DNA from: Thermatribacter velox
GTDB lineage: Bacteria > Atribacterota > Atribacteria > Atribacterales > Thermatribacteraceae
NCBI RefSeq assembly: GCF_038396615.1
Contig: NZ_CP121689.1
Coordinates: forward strand, 372,001 to 436,000
Direction: 5' to 3'
Length of the DNA: 64,000 bases
Below, piece after piece: positions 43,426 to 52,000 of this stretch. Positions within the stretch are counted from its first letter, which is position 1; each line of letters begins with the position of its first letter. Both the position numbers and the translations under genes were made by a program. The notes under the pieces were generated by a model, which saw only the letters and a list, made by a program, of their open reading frames with translations, searched no databases and was not told where the DNA came from.

Positions 43426-44940
43426 ATGAAAGATTTTATTTTGGCTGTTGATGCTGGAACGAGTAGTCTCAAAGCAGTGGTTTTTGATTTTGAAGGGAGA
43501 GAAATAGTATCGGTGAGCAAGGATTATCCCACCCGCTTTTCTGCTCCAGGCGAAGTTGAGCAGGATCCGGATAGCTGGTGGGATGCTCTGGTGTTTTGCT
43601 TGCATCGTCTCTGGGACAAGGGCATTGTTCCACAAAGTATTGCCGGAGTTTGTGTTACCGGACAAATGGAACTTTGTCTCCCCCTGGATTTGAATTATAA
43701 ACCCCTTTACCCGGCAATCCTTTGTTCTGATATGCGAGCCCAGCAGGAAATGGATTTGGTGGCTGAAAGTATTGGTTGGGAAAACTTCTGGGCATACACA
43801 GGTAATTTTCCCCGTGCTTCAATGACTGTTGCTAAAATTTTATGGCTCAAAAAGCACCTTCCCGATGTGTATCGTGCAACCCGGGTTGTGGTAAACAGTT
43901 CCAAAGATTATTTGCTCTTTTGTCTTGCAGGGGTACAAGTTACTGACCCTACCAGTGCTTCGACCACCGGCATACTAAATATTCGAAAACGAACCTGGGA
44001 AGGCGAAATACTCAAAGCGGCTGGCATTTCGGTTTCCCTTTTACCACCGGTTCTTGCTTCGACGGAAGAAGTGGGTTCCGTAACTCCTGAAGCTGCACGG
44101 GCTACCGGCTTGCTGACTGGTTGTCCAGTGTTTAACGGGGCTGGTGATGCTGGAGCCTCAAGCCTGGGGGCTGGCGTTTTCGATCCTTCAAGGGCCTATT
44201 GTTACTTGGGCACCACAGGTTGGGTGGCTACCGTAGATAATTCTTTACCCGTAAAACCCCGAAAAGGGCTTTTCATACTCTGCGATCCGGATCCGCAGTA
44301 TTATATACTGGTTGCTCCTCTTTTGAATGCGGGCCGGGCCTATCGCTGGGCGATTGAAGCTCTGGGTTATGAGAAAGAGGGAGGCTATGCTCGGGCAGAA
44401 GAAGAACTTAAAACGGTTCCCCCGGGAAGTGGAGGAGTTATCTTTCTTCCTTATCTTCAGGGAGAGCGTAGTCCGTTTTTTGATCCGCATGCTCGTGGGG
44501 TCTTTTTTGGGCTTTCCGAGACAACCGGGAGAGCGGAAATGGTGCGTGCTGTTCTTGAGGGAGTATCCTTTGCTATTCGTCAGCTTATTGCTCTTCTGAA
44601 GAGTCGGGATAATGGAGAAAAACTAAGCTTTCTTACCCTTATTGGTGGAGGTAGTCGTAGTACAGTTTGGCCTCAAATTCTTGCTGATGTTTGCGGTGTG
44701 GATGTTGCGGTTTCTGAACGAGGAGCTGGTGCTACCTGCTTTGGCACCTTTCTGATCGCTCTTTCTGGTTATCGTGGTTTTCTGGACCAATCACTGGTTA
44801 ATGGAATCCTTGGTGAAAGCCGGGTGTATAAACCTTCCTGGGAAGCGCAATCAGTGTATGAGGTGCTTTTCCCGCTTTATGAAAAGCTGTATCCTCTCCT
44901 GAAAGATACTTTTAAAGAGCGGGCTGAGCTTGGTTTTTGA
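43426..44940 (+). CDS. FGGY-family carbohydrate kinase (xylulokinase-like)
   Basis: A 504-residue sugar kinase. The phosphate-binding motif DAGTSSLKAVVFD is at residues 7-19, GQMELCLPLD is an XylB-like substrate loop, and the signature ASSLGAGVFDPS and YLQGERSPFFDPHARGVFFGLSETTGRAEMVRAVLEGVSFAIRQ are characteristic. It would phosphorylate the sugar or polyol delivered by the CUT2 importer directly upstream. XylB is the closest recognisable type, but other FGGY kinases (ribulose, gluconate, erythritol) share these motifs, so the substrate is open. Confidence 0.9.
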   Translation: MKDFILAVDAGTSSLKAVVFDFEGREIVSVSKDYPTRFSAPGEVEQDPDSWWDALVFCLHRLWDKGIVPQSIAGVCVTGQMELCLPLDLNYKPLYPAILCSDMRAQQEMDLVAESIGWENFWAYTGNFPRASMTVAKILWLKKHLPDVYRATRVVVNSSKDYLLFCLAGVQVTDPTSASTTGILNIRKRTWEGEILKAAGISVSLLPPVLASTEEVGSVTPEAARATGLLTGCPVFNGAGDAGASSLGAGVFDPSRAYCYLGTTGWVATVDNSLPVKPRKGLFILCDPDPQYYILVAPLLNAGRAYRWAIEALGYEKEGGYARAEEELKTVPPGSGGVIFLPYLQGERSPFFDPHARGVFFGLSETTGRAEMVRAVLEGVSFAIRQLIALLKSRDNGEKLSFLTLIGGGSRSTVWPQILADVCGVDVAVSERGAGATCFGTFLIALSGYRGFLDQSLVNGILGESRVYKPSWEAQSVYEVLFPLYEKLYPLLKDTFKERAELGF

Positions 44941-45260
44941 AGTTTCAAAACAGTGGACATTAGACATCGCGTTGTTTTTGGGCCATTCCTGAAAAGTTGT
45001 TTCTTTTTCGATTGGCTCTCCTCTTTTTAGAACCTTTTCTATCTTTAGCCTACATTGTTAATTAAACATCTAGCCCGAATTTTTATAGAGTGGCATCCTG
45101 GGTACAGGGTGCAATCAGAATACGCAATGGCAAGATGTAGCTGTGAATGTTGCTTCTCTTTGTTTGTAAATTTTGAAAATTATTTGAAAACAAAAAAATT
45201 TTCAGAAAATATTTATATTTATCAGAAAAAGAGTTAAAATTATTTCAGGTGATCACTTTG
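44941..45260. other. Intergenic region with palindromes upstream of the LacI gene
   Basis: These 320 bases contain no convincing gene. They hold an imperfect palindrome TTTTGAA-GT-TTCAAAA at 44935-44950 (overlapping the kinase stop), a small hairpin at 45093-45112 and TGAAAA-8-TTTTCA at 45185-45204. The first and third resemble LacI-family operators but lack the usual central CG. A 60-codon reading frame at 45055 has no ribosome site or hydrophobic or family pattern and is probably not a gene. Confidence 0.4.
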
Positions 45261-46256
45261 GTGCGGCCTACTTTGAAAGAGATAGCCCGTAGAAGCGGAG
45301 TTTCGATAGCCACCGTCTCGCGAGTGCTGAATGATACTGATAACGTGCGAGAACAAGTGAAAGAAAAAGTTTGGAGAGTGGCAAAAGAACTTGGGTATCG
45401 ACCTCCCCGTTCATTTAGAAAGCGAGTAGGCAAAAGCAAAGTCATTGCCTTGATGATTACTGACATCGCTAATCCCTTCTTCCCTGAGATAGTGCATGGA
45501 GTAGAGGATGCTGTTTTTGAGCACGGCTTCAGTGTTAGCCTCTGGAATACTCGTGAGGACCCCCAACGAGAAGAGCATTATTTGAGGACTCTTCACAAAG
45601 AAAATGTTAAAGGCATTATTTTTGGCGCTTCAAGAATTAAAGAGGAGTATATTAAGAGTACTTTTGAAAAGGGTATTCCATGTGTAACCATAAATCGGAT
45701 AGTAGAGGGTATTCCTCATGTTGTTGCGGATTATGAAGAGGGTGCCTATCTGGCCACCCGTTACCTCTTGTATTTGGGTCACGACCGTATTGCTTTGATT
45801 AATGGCCCGGCTAATGCCCAAACCAGCAAGTGGCGTGAAAAGGGTTTTCGAAAAGCATTTACTGAGCAGAACAAGGAGATTGATGAGCGACTTTTGAGCT
45901 TTAACCCACCCCTCATTGAGGGTGGATATGTTACTGCCTTGCGTCTTTTAAAAAAGGAGATGCAGCCTTCAGCTATTTTTGCTTATAACGATTTAGTAGC
46001 ACTTGGTGCTATGAAAGCTATAAAGGAGAGTGGCCTTTCTCTGCCTCGGGATATTTCTCTCATAGGGTATGATAACATTTTTCTCTGTGCTTTTCTTGAC
46101 CCTCCACTCACCACGGTTGAACAACCCAAGTATTTGATGGGCAGATTGGCTGCTGATATGCTCTTCAGGATGATTGAACGTGGTAGTGTTGCGAAAAAGA
46201 GCGTGCGCCTTAAGCCCCAGCTGATTATTCGTGGTTCCTGTGGAGTGAGAGGCTAA
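45261..46256 (+). CDS. LacI-family transcriptional regulator
   Basis: A 331-residue regulator. The N-terminal helix-turn-helix and hinge are clear (TLKEIARRSGVSIATVSRVLNDTDNVREQVKEKVWRVAKELGYRPP), followed by a periplasmic-binding-protein-like sugar sensor (KSKVIALMITDIANPFFPEIVHGVEDAVFEHG, then LGHDRIALINGPANAQTSKWREKGFRKA, and the C-terminal LTTVEQPKYLMGRLAADMLFRMI). GTG 45261 is chosen because AGGTGAT (45247-45252) lies 8 bases upstream; an earlier in-frame GTG at 45249 overlaps that site. It probably controls the CUT1 importer directly downstream, responding to the imported sugar. Confidence 0.93.
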   Translation: MRPTLKEIARRSGVSIATVSRVLNDTDNVREQVKEKVWRVAKELGYRPPRSFRKRVGKSKVIALMITDIANPFFPEIVHGVEDAVFEHGFSVSLWNTREDPQREEHYLRTLHKENVKGIIFGASRIKEEYIKSTFEKGIPCVTINRIVEGIPHVVADYEEGAYLATRYLLYLGHDRIALINGPANAQTSKWREKGFRKAFTEQNKEIDERLLSFNPPLIEGGYVTALRLLKKEMQPSAIFAYNDLVALGAMKAIKESGLSLPRDISLIGYDNIFLCAFLDPPLTTVEQPKYLMGRLAADMLFRMIERGSVAKKSVRLKPQLIIRGSCGVRG

Positions 46257-46333
46257 GGAGGTGGTGGCTGATAATTTGCAGTCAGAGTGAATCCCTTATC
46301 TTGTTAGTAAAACCTTAGGAAGGAGTGAATACC

Positions 46334-47563
46334 ATGCGGAGGAAGGTTCTATTTATTGGGGTATTTGCAGTGGTTTTTCTGATGATGGTTCCGGCCTTTG
46401 CTCAGGAAGTGGTGAAATATTGGATGTGGCTTGATGACCCCACAGATCGTACTGTGTGGGAAATGGTGGAAGAGTTTAATACTGCCAATCCAGAAATCAA
46501 AGTGGAAATCGAAAACATTCCCCTTAAGGATTATCACGATAAGCTGGTTACTGCTTTAAGCGCTGGAGCAGGACCTGATGTGGCACGATTTAAGGATTGG
46601 TGGTTGGGGGAATTCCACGAAGCAGGACTGCTGGAGCCTCTTTCTGAGTATATTGCGAATTGGCCTGGTAAAAACGATGTAATTCCCAACCTCTGGAATA
46701 CGGGCAAAATACCTGGAGAAGAAGAGATCTACATGATGCCCCATCAGTTTATCACTTTCTACCTTTACTATCGTAAAGATTGGTTTCAGGAAGCAGGGCT
46801 GAAACCCCCAGTTACCTTTGATGACTTTTTAAAGGCAGCTCAGACCCTGACCGACCCCGAGGCTAATCGATATGGTTTTGGACTGCGTGGAGGTAGCGGA
46901 GGTCAGGACCAGTGGTTAGCTTTTATGGTTGCAGGAGGTGCGCGGGTAGTTGATGAAACGGGAAATATTGTCATTAATTCTGAAAAGGCCGTTGCAGTTA
47001 ATCAGTGGTATATTGACCTCTACCGCAAGTACAAAGTGGCTCCACCCAGTGCTCCTACCGATGATTATGCCCGAATTACTGGGGCATTTAAGGCTGGTAT
47101 TACGGCCATGATTGCTCACCATGTGGGTTCTTCGGTAATCATGACTGAGGCCTTGGGAGACAAAGTAGGAGTAACGCACATTCCGGTTGCGGATCCCGCT
47201 AACCCAGCTACTATGGCTACCATGAGTGGCAACGTTATTTTTGCCACTTCAAAAGTAAAGGATGCAGCATTTAAGTTTCTTTCCTGGATTACTGAGACTG
47301 AACAGATGGACCGCTGGAGTCGTTCCCGAAACGGGCAGTTACCGGTTTTAAAATCTGTAGCCGTGATGGACTATTATAACCAGAATGAATTTTTCAGGAT
47401 TTCTCTCGAAGCAGCCGACTTTGCTATCACTTGGCCACCACTACCTGGAGTTGGTTATGTTGCAGCCAGTGTGTGGCAAGTGAATATGCAACGAGCATTA
47501 CTTGGAGAAATTTCCAGTAAAGAAATGCTGGACGCCGTTGCAGAGGCCCTGAAGGAGCGCTAA
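46334..47563 (+). CDS. ABC sugar transporter substrate-binding protein (family 1)
   Basis: A 409-residue CUT1 binding protein. The signal peptide MRRKVLFIGVFAVVFLMMVPAFAQE is followed by VKYWMWLDDPTDRTVWEMVEEFNTANPEIKVEIENIPLKDYHDKLVTALSAGAGPDVARFKDWWLGEF, a standard family-1 core. ATG 46334 follows AAGGAGTG; GTG 46325 is an in-frame alternative. It lies behind its likely LacI regulator and only three bases before the first permease gene. Confidence 0.92.
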   Translation: MRRKVLFIGVFAVVFLMMVPAFAQEVVKYWMWLDDPTDRTVWEMVEEFNTANPEIKVEIENIPLKDYHDKLVTALSAGAGPDVARFKDWWLGEFHEAGLLEPLSEYIANWPGKNDVIPNLWNTGKIPGEEEIYMMPHQFITFYLYYRKDWFQEAGLKPPVTFDDFLKAAQTLTDPEANRYGFGLRGGSGGQDQWLAFMVAGGARVVDETGNIVINSEKAVAVNQWYIDLYRKYKVAPPSAPTDDYARITGAFKAGITAMIAHHVGSSVIMTEALGDKVGVTHIPVADPANPATMATMSGNVIFATSKVKDAAFKFLSWITETEQMDRWSRSRNGQLPVLKSVAVMDYYNQNEFFRISLEAADFAITWPPLPGVGYVAASVWQVNMQRALLGEISSKEMLDAVAEALKER

Positions 47564-47566
47564 AAA

Positions 47567-48475
47567 ATGCCTATGGTTATGGGGCGGAAGGAGCGGTGGC
47601 TTTTGCCGCTCCTTCTTCTTACTCCTGCTTTTGCTTTGATGATAGTGATTGTTGCTTATCCTCTCTTTCAAGCAGTGCGCCTTTCTTTTTTTAAGGTTTC
47701 TCTTTTGCGTCCAGATTTGGCGAAACTGGTCTGGTTTGATAATTACTTGAGGATGTTCAAGAATGAAGTTTTTTATCGAGCTTTTTTAAACTCACTAATC
47801 TGGATTGGTGGTTGTGTTTCTATTCAATTTGTAGTGGGCTTGTTCGGAGCGCTGCTTTTGCGCTGCAAGTTTCCTGGTAGGGCACTGGTTCGCGGTTTAA
47901 CTCTTATTCCTTGGGCCACGTCCAGTGTGCTGGTGGCTCTCATGTGGACCTGGATGCTCGACGGAAACTATGGGGTGATCAATGACCTACTGACCCGTTT
48001 TGGGATTCTAAGCGGCTATGTTCCCTGGCTTGCACAGCCTAACACTGCACTCTGGGGAGTTATTATAGCCAACGTTTGGCAGGGAGCCCCCTTCTTTGCA
48101 GTAATGTTACTGGCAGCCATGCAAAATGTTCCTGCAGAACTCTATGAAGCTGCTTATATCGATGGAGCAGGAAGAGTCAAGCAATTTTTTTATGTTACTT
48201 TACCTTTAATTATGCCCACCATTATTATTACCACTATGCTTCGCTTGATCTGGACTGCCAATTATATGGATCTTATTTTAATTATGACTGGAGGTGGTCC
48301 AGGTTATAGCAGTATGACTATGCCGCTCCTTGCTTACATTACTGCTTACAAAAGGTTGAGGGTGGGCGAGGCAGCGTCTATAGCAGTTTTTCAGGCCATT
48401 TTTCTAATCGTTGCTATTGGGGTTTACTTGCGTATTTTGCAGGGAAGAGAGAAGGAGGAGATGTTTATTGCTTAA
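47567..48475 (+). CDS. ABC sugar transporter permease (MalF-like)
   Basis: A 302-residue CUT1 permease with six predicted helices. The EAA loop is LYEAAYIDGAGRVKQFFYVTLPLIMPT. The first codons contain a 10-bp hairpin (47587-47615) that also sits at the binding-protein/permease junction. Its end overlaps the next permease by eight bases. No ATPase gene is present in the operon. Confidence 0.92.
   Translation: MPMVMGRKERWLLPLLLLTPAFALMIVIVAYPLFQAVRLSFFKVSLLRPDLAKLVWFDNYLRMFKNEVFYRAFLNSLIWIGGCVSIQFVVGLFGALLLRCKFPGRALVRGLTLIPWATSSVLVALMWTWMLDGNYGVINDLLTRFGILSGYVPWLAQPNTALWGVIIANVWQGAPFFAVMLLAAMQNVPAELYEAAYIDGAGRVKQFFYVTLPLIMPTIIITTMLRLIWTANYMDLILIMTGGGPGYSSMTMPLLAYITAYKRLRVGEAASIAVFQAIFLIVAIGVYLRILQGREKEEMFIA
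47587..47615 (+). promoter_or_regulatory. Hairpin at the binding-protein/permease junction, inside permease codons 7-17
   Basis: GAAGGAGCGG (47587-47596) pairs perfectly with CCGCTCCTTC (47606-47615) across a 9-base loop. It lies 24 bases after the binding-protein stop, inside the start of the permease gene, so it could slow decay or translation at this junction. Confidence 0.6.
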
Positions 48476-49304
48476 AAACAAGCTTCGAAAAGCTTCTTTT
48501 ATGATTGTGCTGTTTGTAGTTTTATGGCTTACTTTTATTCTCTTTCCTTACCTGTGGATGTTTAATACTTCTCTTAAGCCCCAGGACGAGCTTTATAGTT
48601 CGCCAATACGCTATTTCCCATCCAAGCCTACTTTTTCTGCCTACCGGTTGCTAATCCAGACCACTCCCTTTTCCCGTTATTTCGTAAACAGTTTGCTGGT
48701 TGTTGGGGGCACCATACTTCTTTCTGGCAGTGCTGCAATTGCTGCAGCCTACGCTTTTTCACGTTTCGATTTTCTGGGTAGGCGCAAGCTCCTATCGTTT
48801 TTTCTGGTTAGTCAGATGTTTCCCGCTGTGTTGCTGGTGCTCTCGCTCTTCTTTATAGTGAAAAGCTTGGGTTTAATTAACACTCCGTTTGCGCTAATAC
48901 TTTCTCACAGCACCTTTGCTCTTCCTTTTACCACCTGGTTGATGACCGGTTTTTTGAACTCTATACCCCGGGAGCTCGATGAGGCGGCAACCATCGATGG
49001 AGCAAACCGCTGGCAGGTTTTTCGTTATGTGCTTTTGCCTCTCTCAGCACCGGGCATTGTTGCCTCATTGACCTATGTGTTCATTTTTTCCTGGAATGAG
49101 TTTATTTATGCACTTACTTTCACTTCGGATACCGCTGCTCGCACTCTTCCAGTTGGTTTGCATTCTTTCATGGGAGAATACATTATTCGTTGGGATTTGC
49201 TGACTGCAGGGGGTGTGCTTACCTGTCTTCCTGTAGTGTTTTTCTTTACCCTGGTACAGAGGCACCTGGTACAGGGACTTACTGCGGGTGCCGTTAAGGG
49301 TTGA
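48468..49304 (+). CDS. ABC sugar transporter permease (MalG-like)
   Basis: A 278-residue CUT1 permease. The EAA loop is LDEAATIDGANRWQVFRYVLLPLSAPG, and the C-terminus RHLVQGLTAGAVKG is the MalG-family ending. Start TTG 48468 is chosen because AAGGAGGAG (48452-48460) lies seven bases before it; an in-frame TTG further upstream (48411) would add residues with no membrane character. It overlaps the end of the MalF-like gene. It converges with the photolyase gene two bases later. Confidence 0.92.
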   Translation: MLKNKLRKASFMIVLFVVLWLTFILFPYLWMFNTSLKPQDELYSSPIRYFPSKPTFSAYRLLIQTTPFSRYFVNSLLVVGGTILLSGSAAIAAAYAFSRFDFLGRRKLLSFFLVSQMFPAVLLVLSLFFIVKSLGLINTPFALILSHSTFALPFTTWLMTGFLNSIPRELDEAATIDGANRWQVFRYVLLPLSAPGIVASLTYVFIFSWNEFIYALTFTSDTAARTLPVGLHSFMGEYIIRWDLLTAGGVLTCLPVVFFFTLVQRHLVQGLTAGAVKG

Positions 49305-49306
49305 AA

Positions 49307-50698
49307 TCACCTTTCTAATTGGTGGACTAAATTTTCTACCTTTTGGATGTATTGGTGTACCGGGAACTTTCTCTGCATGCCGTTTAAGCTCATGTATCGT
49401 ACTTTTCCAAAAATGGGTCGTTCGGAAAAAGGCCGGTCGTGTTTACCAAAACACCAGGCTACTCCTGCAAAGCTGTTGGCATCTCGCCCGTCCAGTGCGT
49501 ATTTATTGTTGAGATACAGGGCTATACGAAAAGCTTCCTGCGGTGTTTCGCTCCATTCCAGTATCTTTTTACCCCAGTACATTCTGACATATCCGTGTAT
49601 CTTACCAGTTAATAGCAGTTCTTTTTGCGCGGCATTCCAGAGCTGGTCATGGGTTTTTGCGTGTTCAAGCTCTTCTATGGAATAAAGGTACTTCCTGAGG
49701 TCTTTGCTGTGTTTTGTAAGCGTTTTCCAAGACCAGCCAGGAAGAGCATTCCAGGAATCATAATTCGAATTGTAGAATACGAAATTTGCAGCAAGTTCTC
49801 TACGTACAATGAGTTCTTCTATGTAAGCTTCTTGAGAAGTGGGTTCACCGCAGTCAGCGTTTACAACCTGCAGAGCTATAAAAAGTGGGGAAATTTGCCC
49901 AAAGTGAAGATAGGGACTCATTTCAGAAAGTACATTTTTAGTGGGATCGTTGCGCCACTTTACATAGTAGGGCAATTTTTGTGTCACAAAAACTCTTAGC
50001 TTTCTCTTTGCTTCTTCGGTACCCCCTCTCAAATTCACGGGGGGAACTGTTTTGTCGATGGGTAGAGTTCTGATCAGATCTTCAATATTTGATAGCTCAG
50101 TTTCCCACTCGAATGGTCGTAGATCCAGAGAACTAAATTCGGGTTGTATTTCTTCAACTGGTCGCATGAAGCGCTTGAGTAATTTGCGTATTTTGGGTCG
50201 CAAGGTATATGCTCCGTATTCTTCATGGTCAGACGCTACCTCCACAGGAATCACAACTTCGCTTTCTGCCTGCCATAGGGGACAAGGTAGATTTTTCGCA
50301 GCTTGCTCGCGCCATGTTCTTTGAATGCGCAAGTAACCGCGGTCCACGATGGCGAGAACAGCCCTTTTCGCTGCTTCTACGACACCAGTATCTGGGGAGC
50401 CAATTTTGACAGCCATTTTAATTCCTCGTTTGATAAGTTTTGCTCTGGTTTCTTTTAGGCCTTCCAGCATGAATTGGTAGTGTCGTTGATTAGCCTCTGG
50501 AAAATCAGCGGTGAGTCCAAAGAAAACAAGGAGAGGCTTCCGGAGTATGTTAGCCTGCAAAATGGCATATTCAAGAGCATGGTTCCATTCTGCTCTTTGG
50601 GAGGCTTGCATCCAGTAAAGTAGGTAATCACCCCTATGGCGGATAGGCGAATGGTTCAAATACTGTATTCTTTCTTCTTCTACCAGGTTTTGTTTCAT
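49307..50698 (-). CDS. phr: Deoxyribodipyrimidine photolyase, class II
   Basis: A 463-residue light-dependent DNA repair enzyme that reverses UV cyclobutane pyrimidine dimers with FADH-. The class II pattern is clear: the N-terminal GDYLLYWMQASQRAEWNHALEYAI segment and the C-terminal FAD region with DQLWNAAQKELLLTGKIHGYVRMYWGKKILEWSETPQEAFRIALYLNNKYALDGRDANSFAGVAWCFGKHDRPFSERPIFGKVRYMS, typical of class II rather than class I. It needs blue light in most organisms, which is notable if the host lives in the dark. It is the last of three minus-strand genes (Pif1-like, MsrAB, photolyase). Confidence 0.95.
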   Translation of the reverse strand: MKQNLVEEERIQYLNHSPIRHRGDYLLYWMQASQRAEWNHALEYAILQANILRKPLLVFFGLTADFPEANQRHYQFMLEGLKETRAKLIKRGIKMAVKIGSPDTGVVEAAKRAVLAIVDRGYLRIQRTWREQAAKNLPCPLWQAESEVVIPVEVASDHEEYGAYTLRPKIRKLLKRFMRPVEEIQPEFSSLDLRPFEWETELSNIEDLIRTLPIDKTVPPVNLRGGTEEAKRKLRVFVTQKLPYYVKWRNDPTKNVLSEMSPYLHFGQISPLFIALQVVNADCGEPTSQEAYIEELIVRRELAANFVFYNSNYDSWNALPGWSWKTLTKHSKDLRKYLYSIEELEHAKTHDQLWNAAQKELLLTGKIHGYVRMYWGKKILEWSETPQEAFRIALYLNNKYALDGRDANSFAGVAWCFGKHDRPFSERPIFGKVRYMSLNGMQRKFPVHQYIQKVENLVHQLER

Positions 50699-50743
50699 AG
50701 TTTGAGGTTAGAAAATTGGAAATCTTTGGTTGCTTAAGAGCAC

Positions 50744-51826
50744 CTACTTTTTTTCAAACAGCTTTAGATATTCGCCGTATCCCTCTTTTTCAAGGTCTTC
50801 TTTAGGGATGAAACGCAGGGCAGCAGAATTAATACAGTAGCGCTTGCCTGTAGGTGGTGGTCCGTCGTTAAAGACATGGCCAAGATGCGAATCGGCGTAT
50901 TTGCTGCGTACCTCAACACGGTTCATTCCTGCACTACAATCAGGAATTTCAATTATATTTTCAGGTTCCAGCGGTTTGGTGAAACTGGGCCATCCAGTTC
51001 CTGAATCGTATTTATCAAGAGAGCTAAAAAGGGGTTCTCCAGAAACTATATCCACATATATTCCCTCACGTTTTTCATTCCAGTATTCATTCTGGAAAGG
51101 GGGTTCAGTGGCATTTTCCTGAGTTACGGCATACTGGAGAGGAGTGAGCTTTTGGCGTAGTTCTTTTTCGGTAGGCTTGCGAAACTGGAGATATTTTTTC
51201 TCTGTAGAGTCTTCATTATTCCAGTACTTTTCCTTAAACTCTTTGCGTCCCGAACCAGCGCTGTATATTGCATAGTGGACTGGGCACTTTTTGTAATAGT
51301 CTTGGTGGTAGTCCTCTGCTGGATAAAAAATGGAAGTGGGACGAATTTCGGTCACGATGGGCTTGGAGAATTTCCCGGATTGCTCCAGTTCCTTTTTAGA
51401 TTTTTCTGCAAGTTCTTTTTGTTCTTCGTTGTGGTAAAAGATTGCTGTTCGGTATTGGAGCCCTCGGTCCACAAACTGACCTCCAGAGTCAGTAGGGTCA
51501 ATGTTTTTCCAGAATACTTCCAGAAGCTCTTCGTAGGATATTCGCTGAGGATCGTAGGTTACTCTTACCGCTTCAAAATGTCCAGTAGTACCTGAACATA
51601 CTTCTTCGTAAGTTGGATTCTCTTTATGGCCTCCTGTGTACCCTGAGATAACTTCTATCACGCCAGGCAATTCTTCGAAAACGCTTTCCATACACCAGAA
51701 GCAACCTCCAGCGAAAGTGGCGCTCTCGTAACTTATGCGTGAACACCAACCCTGTGCCCAAGCGTGTTGAGTTAGAAAGAGGGCAACAAAGATAGTTGCT
51801 ATTACTAAAAGCTTCAAGGCAATCAC
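50744..51826 (-). CDS. msrAB: Exported bifunctional peptide-methionine sulfoxide reductase MsrA/MsrB
   Basis: A 360-residue fusion that reduces methionine sulfoxide in proteins. A signal peptide ([25 protein letters not shown]) indicates export. The MsrA domain has catalytic C42 in [18 protein letters not shown] and GVYSGYTGG-like features. The MsrB domain (about 215-360) has [38 protein letters not shown] with catalytic C331, and no zinc CxxC pair. An exported A-B fusion protects envelope proteins from oxidation, as in PilB-type proteins. Recycling needs a thioredoxin-like partner that I do not see here. Confidence 0.95.
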   Translation of the reverse strand: MIALKLLVIATIFVALFLTQHAWAQGWCSRISYESATFAGGCFWCMESVFEELPGVIEVISGYTGGHKENPTYEEVCSGTTGHFEAVRVTYDPQRISYEELLEVFWKNIDPTDSGGQFVDRGLQYRTAIFYHNEEQKELAEKSKKELEQSGKFSKPIVTEIRPTSIFYPAEDYHQDYYKKCPVHYAIYSAGSGRKEFKEKYWNNEDSTEKKYLQFRKPTEKELRQKLTPLQYAVTQENATEPPFQNEYWNEKREGIYVDIVSGEPLFSSLDKYDSGTGWPSFTKPLEPENIIEIPDCSAGMNRVEVRSKYADSHLGHVFNDGPPPTGKRYCINSAALRFIPKEDLEKEGYGEYLKLFEKK

Positions 51827-52000
51827 CCCATCATATTTATGAATTTGTAAGAATAATTTTCAGTTTTTTATTCCCCCGTTATAGCTAAGTGGAAGCTACC
51901 GACCTTAAGTGCCGAAATATTTTGCAAAACATCGAGCGGCTGGAAAAGACGAAGCGGGATGTGGTTTTTGGCGGATGTTTCCTTGTATCTCAAGCGATGG

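Noticed and set aside
45093-45112. Hairpin as terminator for the FGGY kinase operon
   Set aside because: The stem is only 8 bp, carries a T-G pair and has no T run; it is over 150 bases after the stop.
45055-45237. Plus-strand open frame of 60 codons
   Set aside because: Cysteine-rich but with no ribosome site or recognisable pattern, in an AT-rich promoter region.
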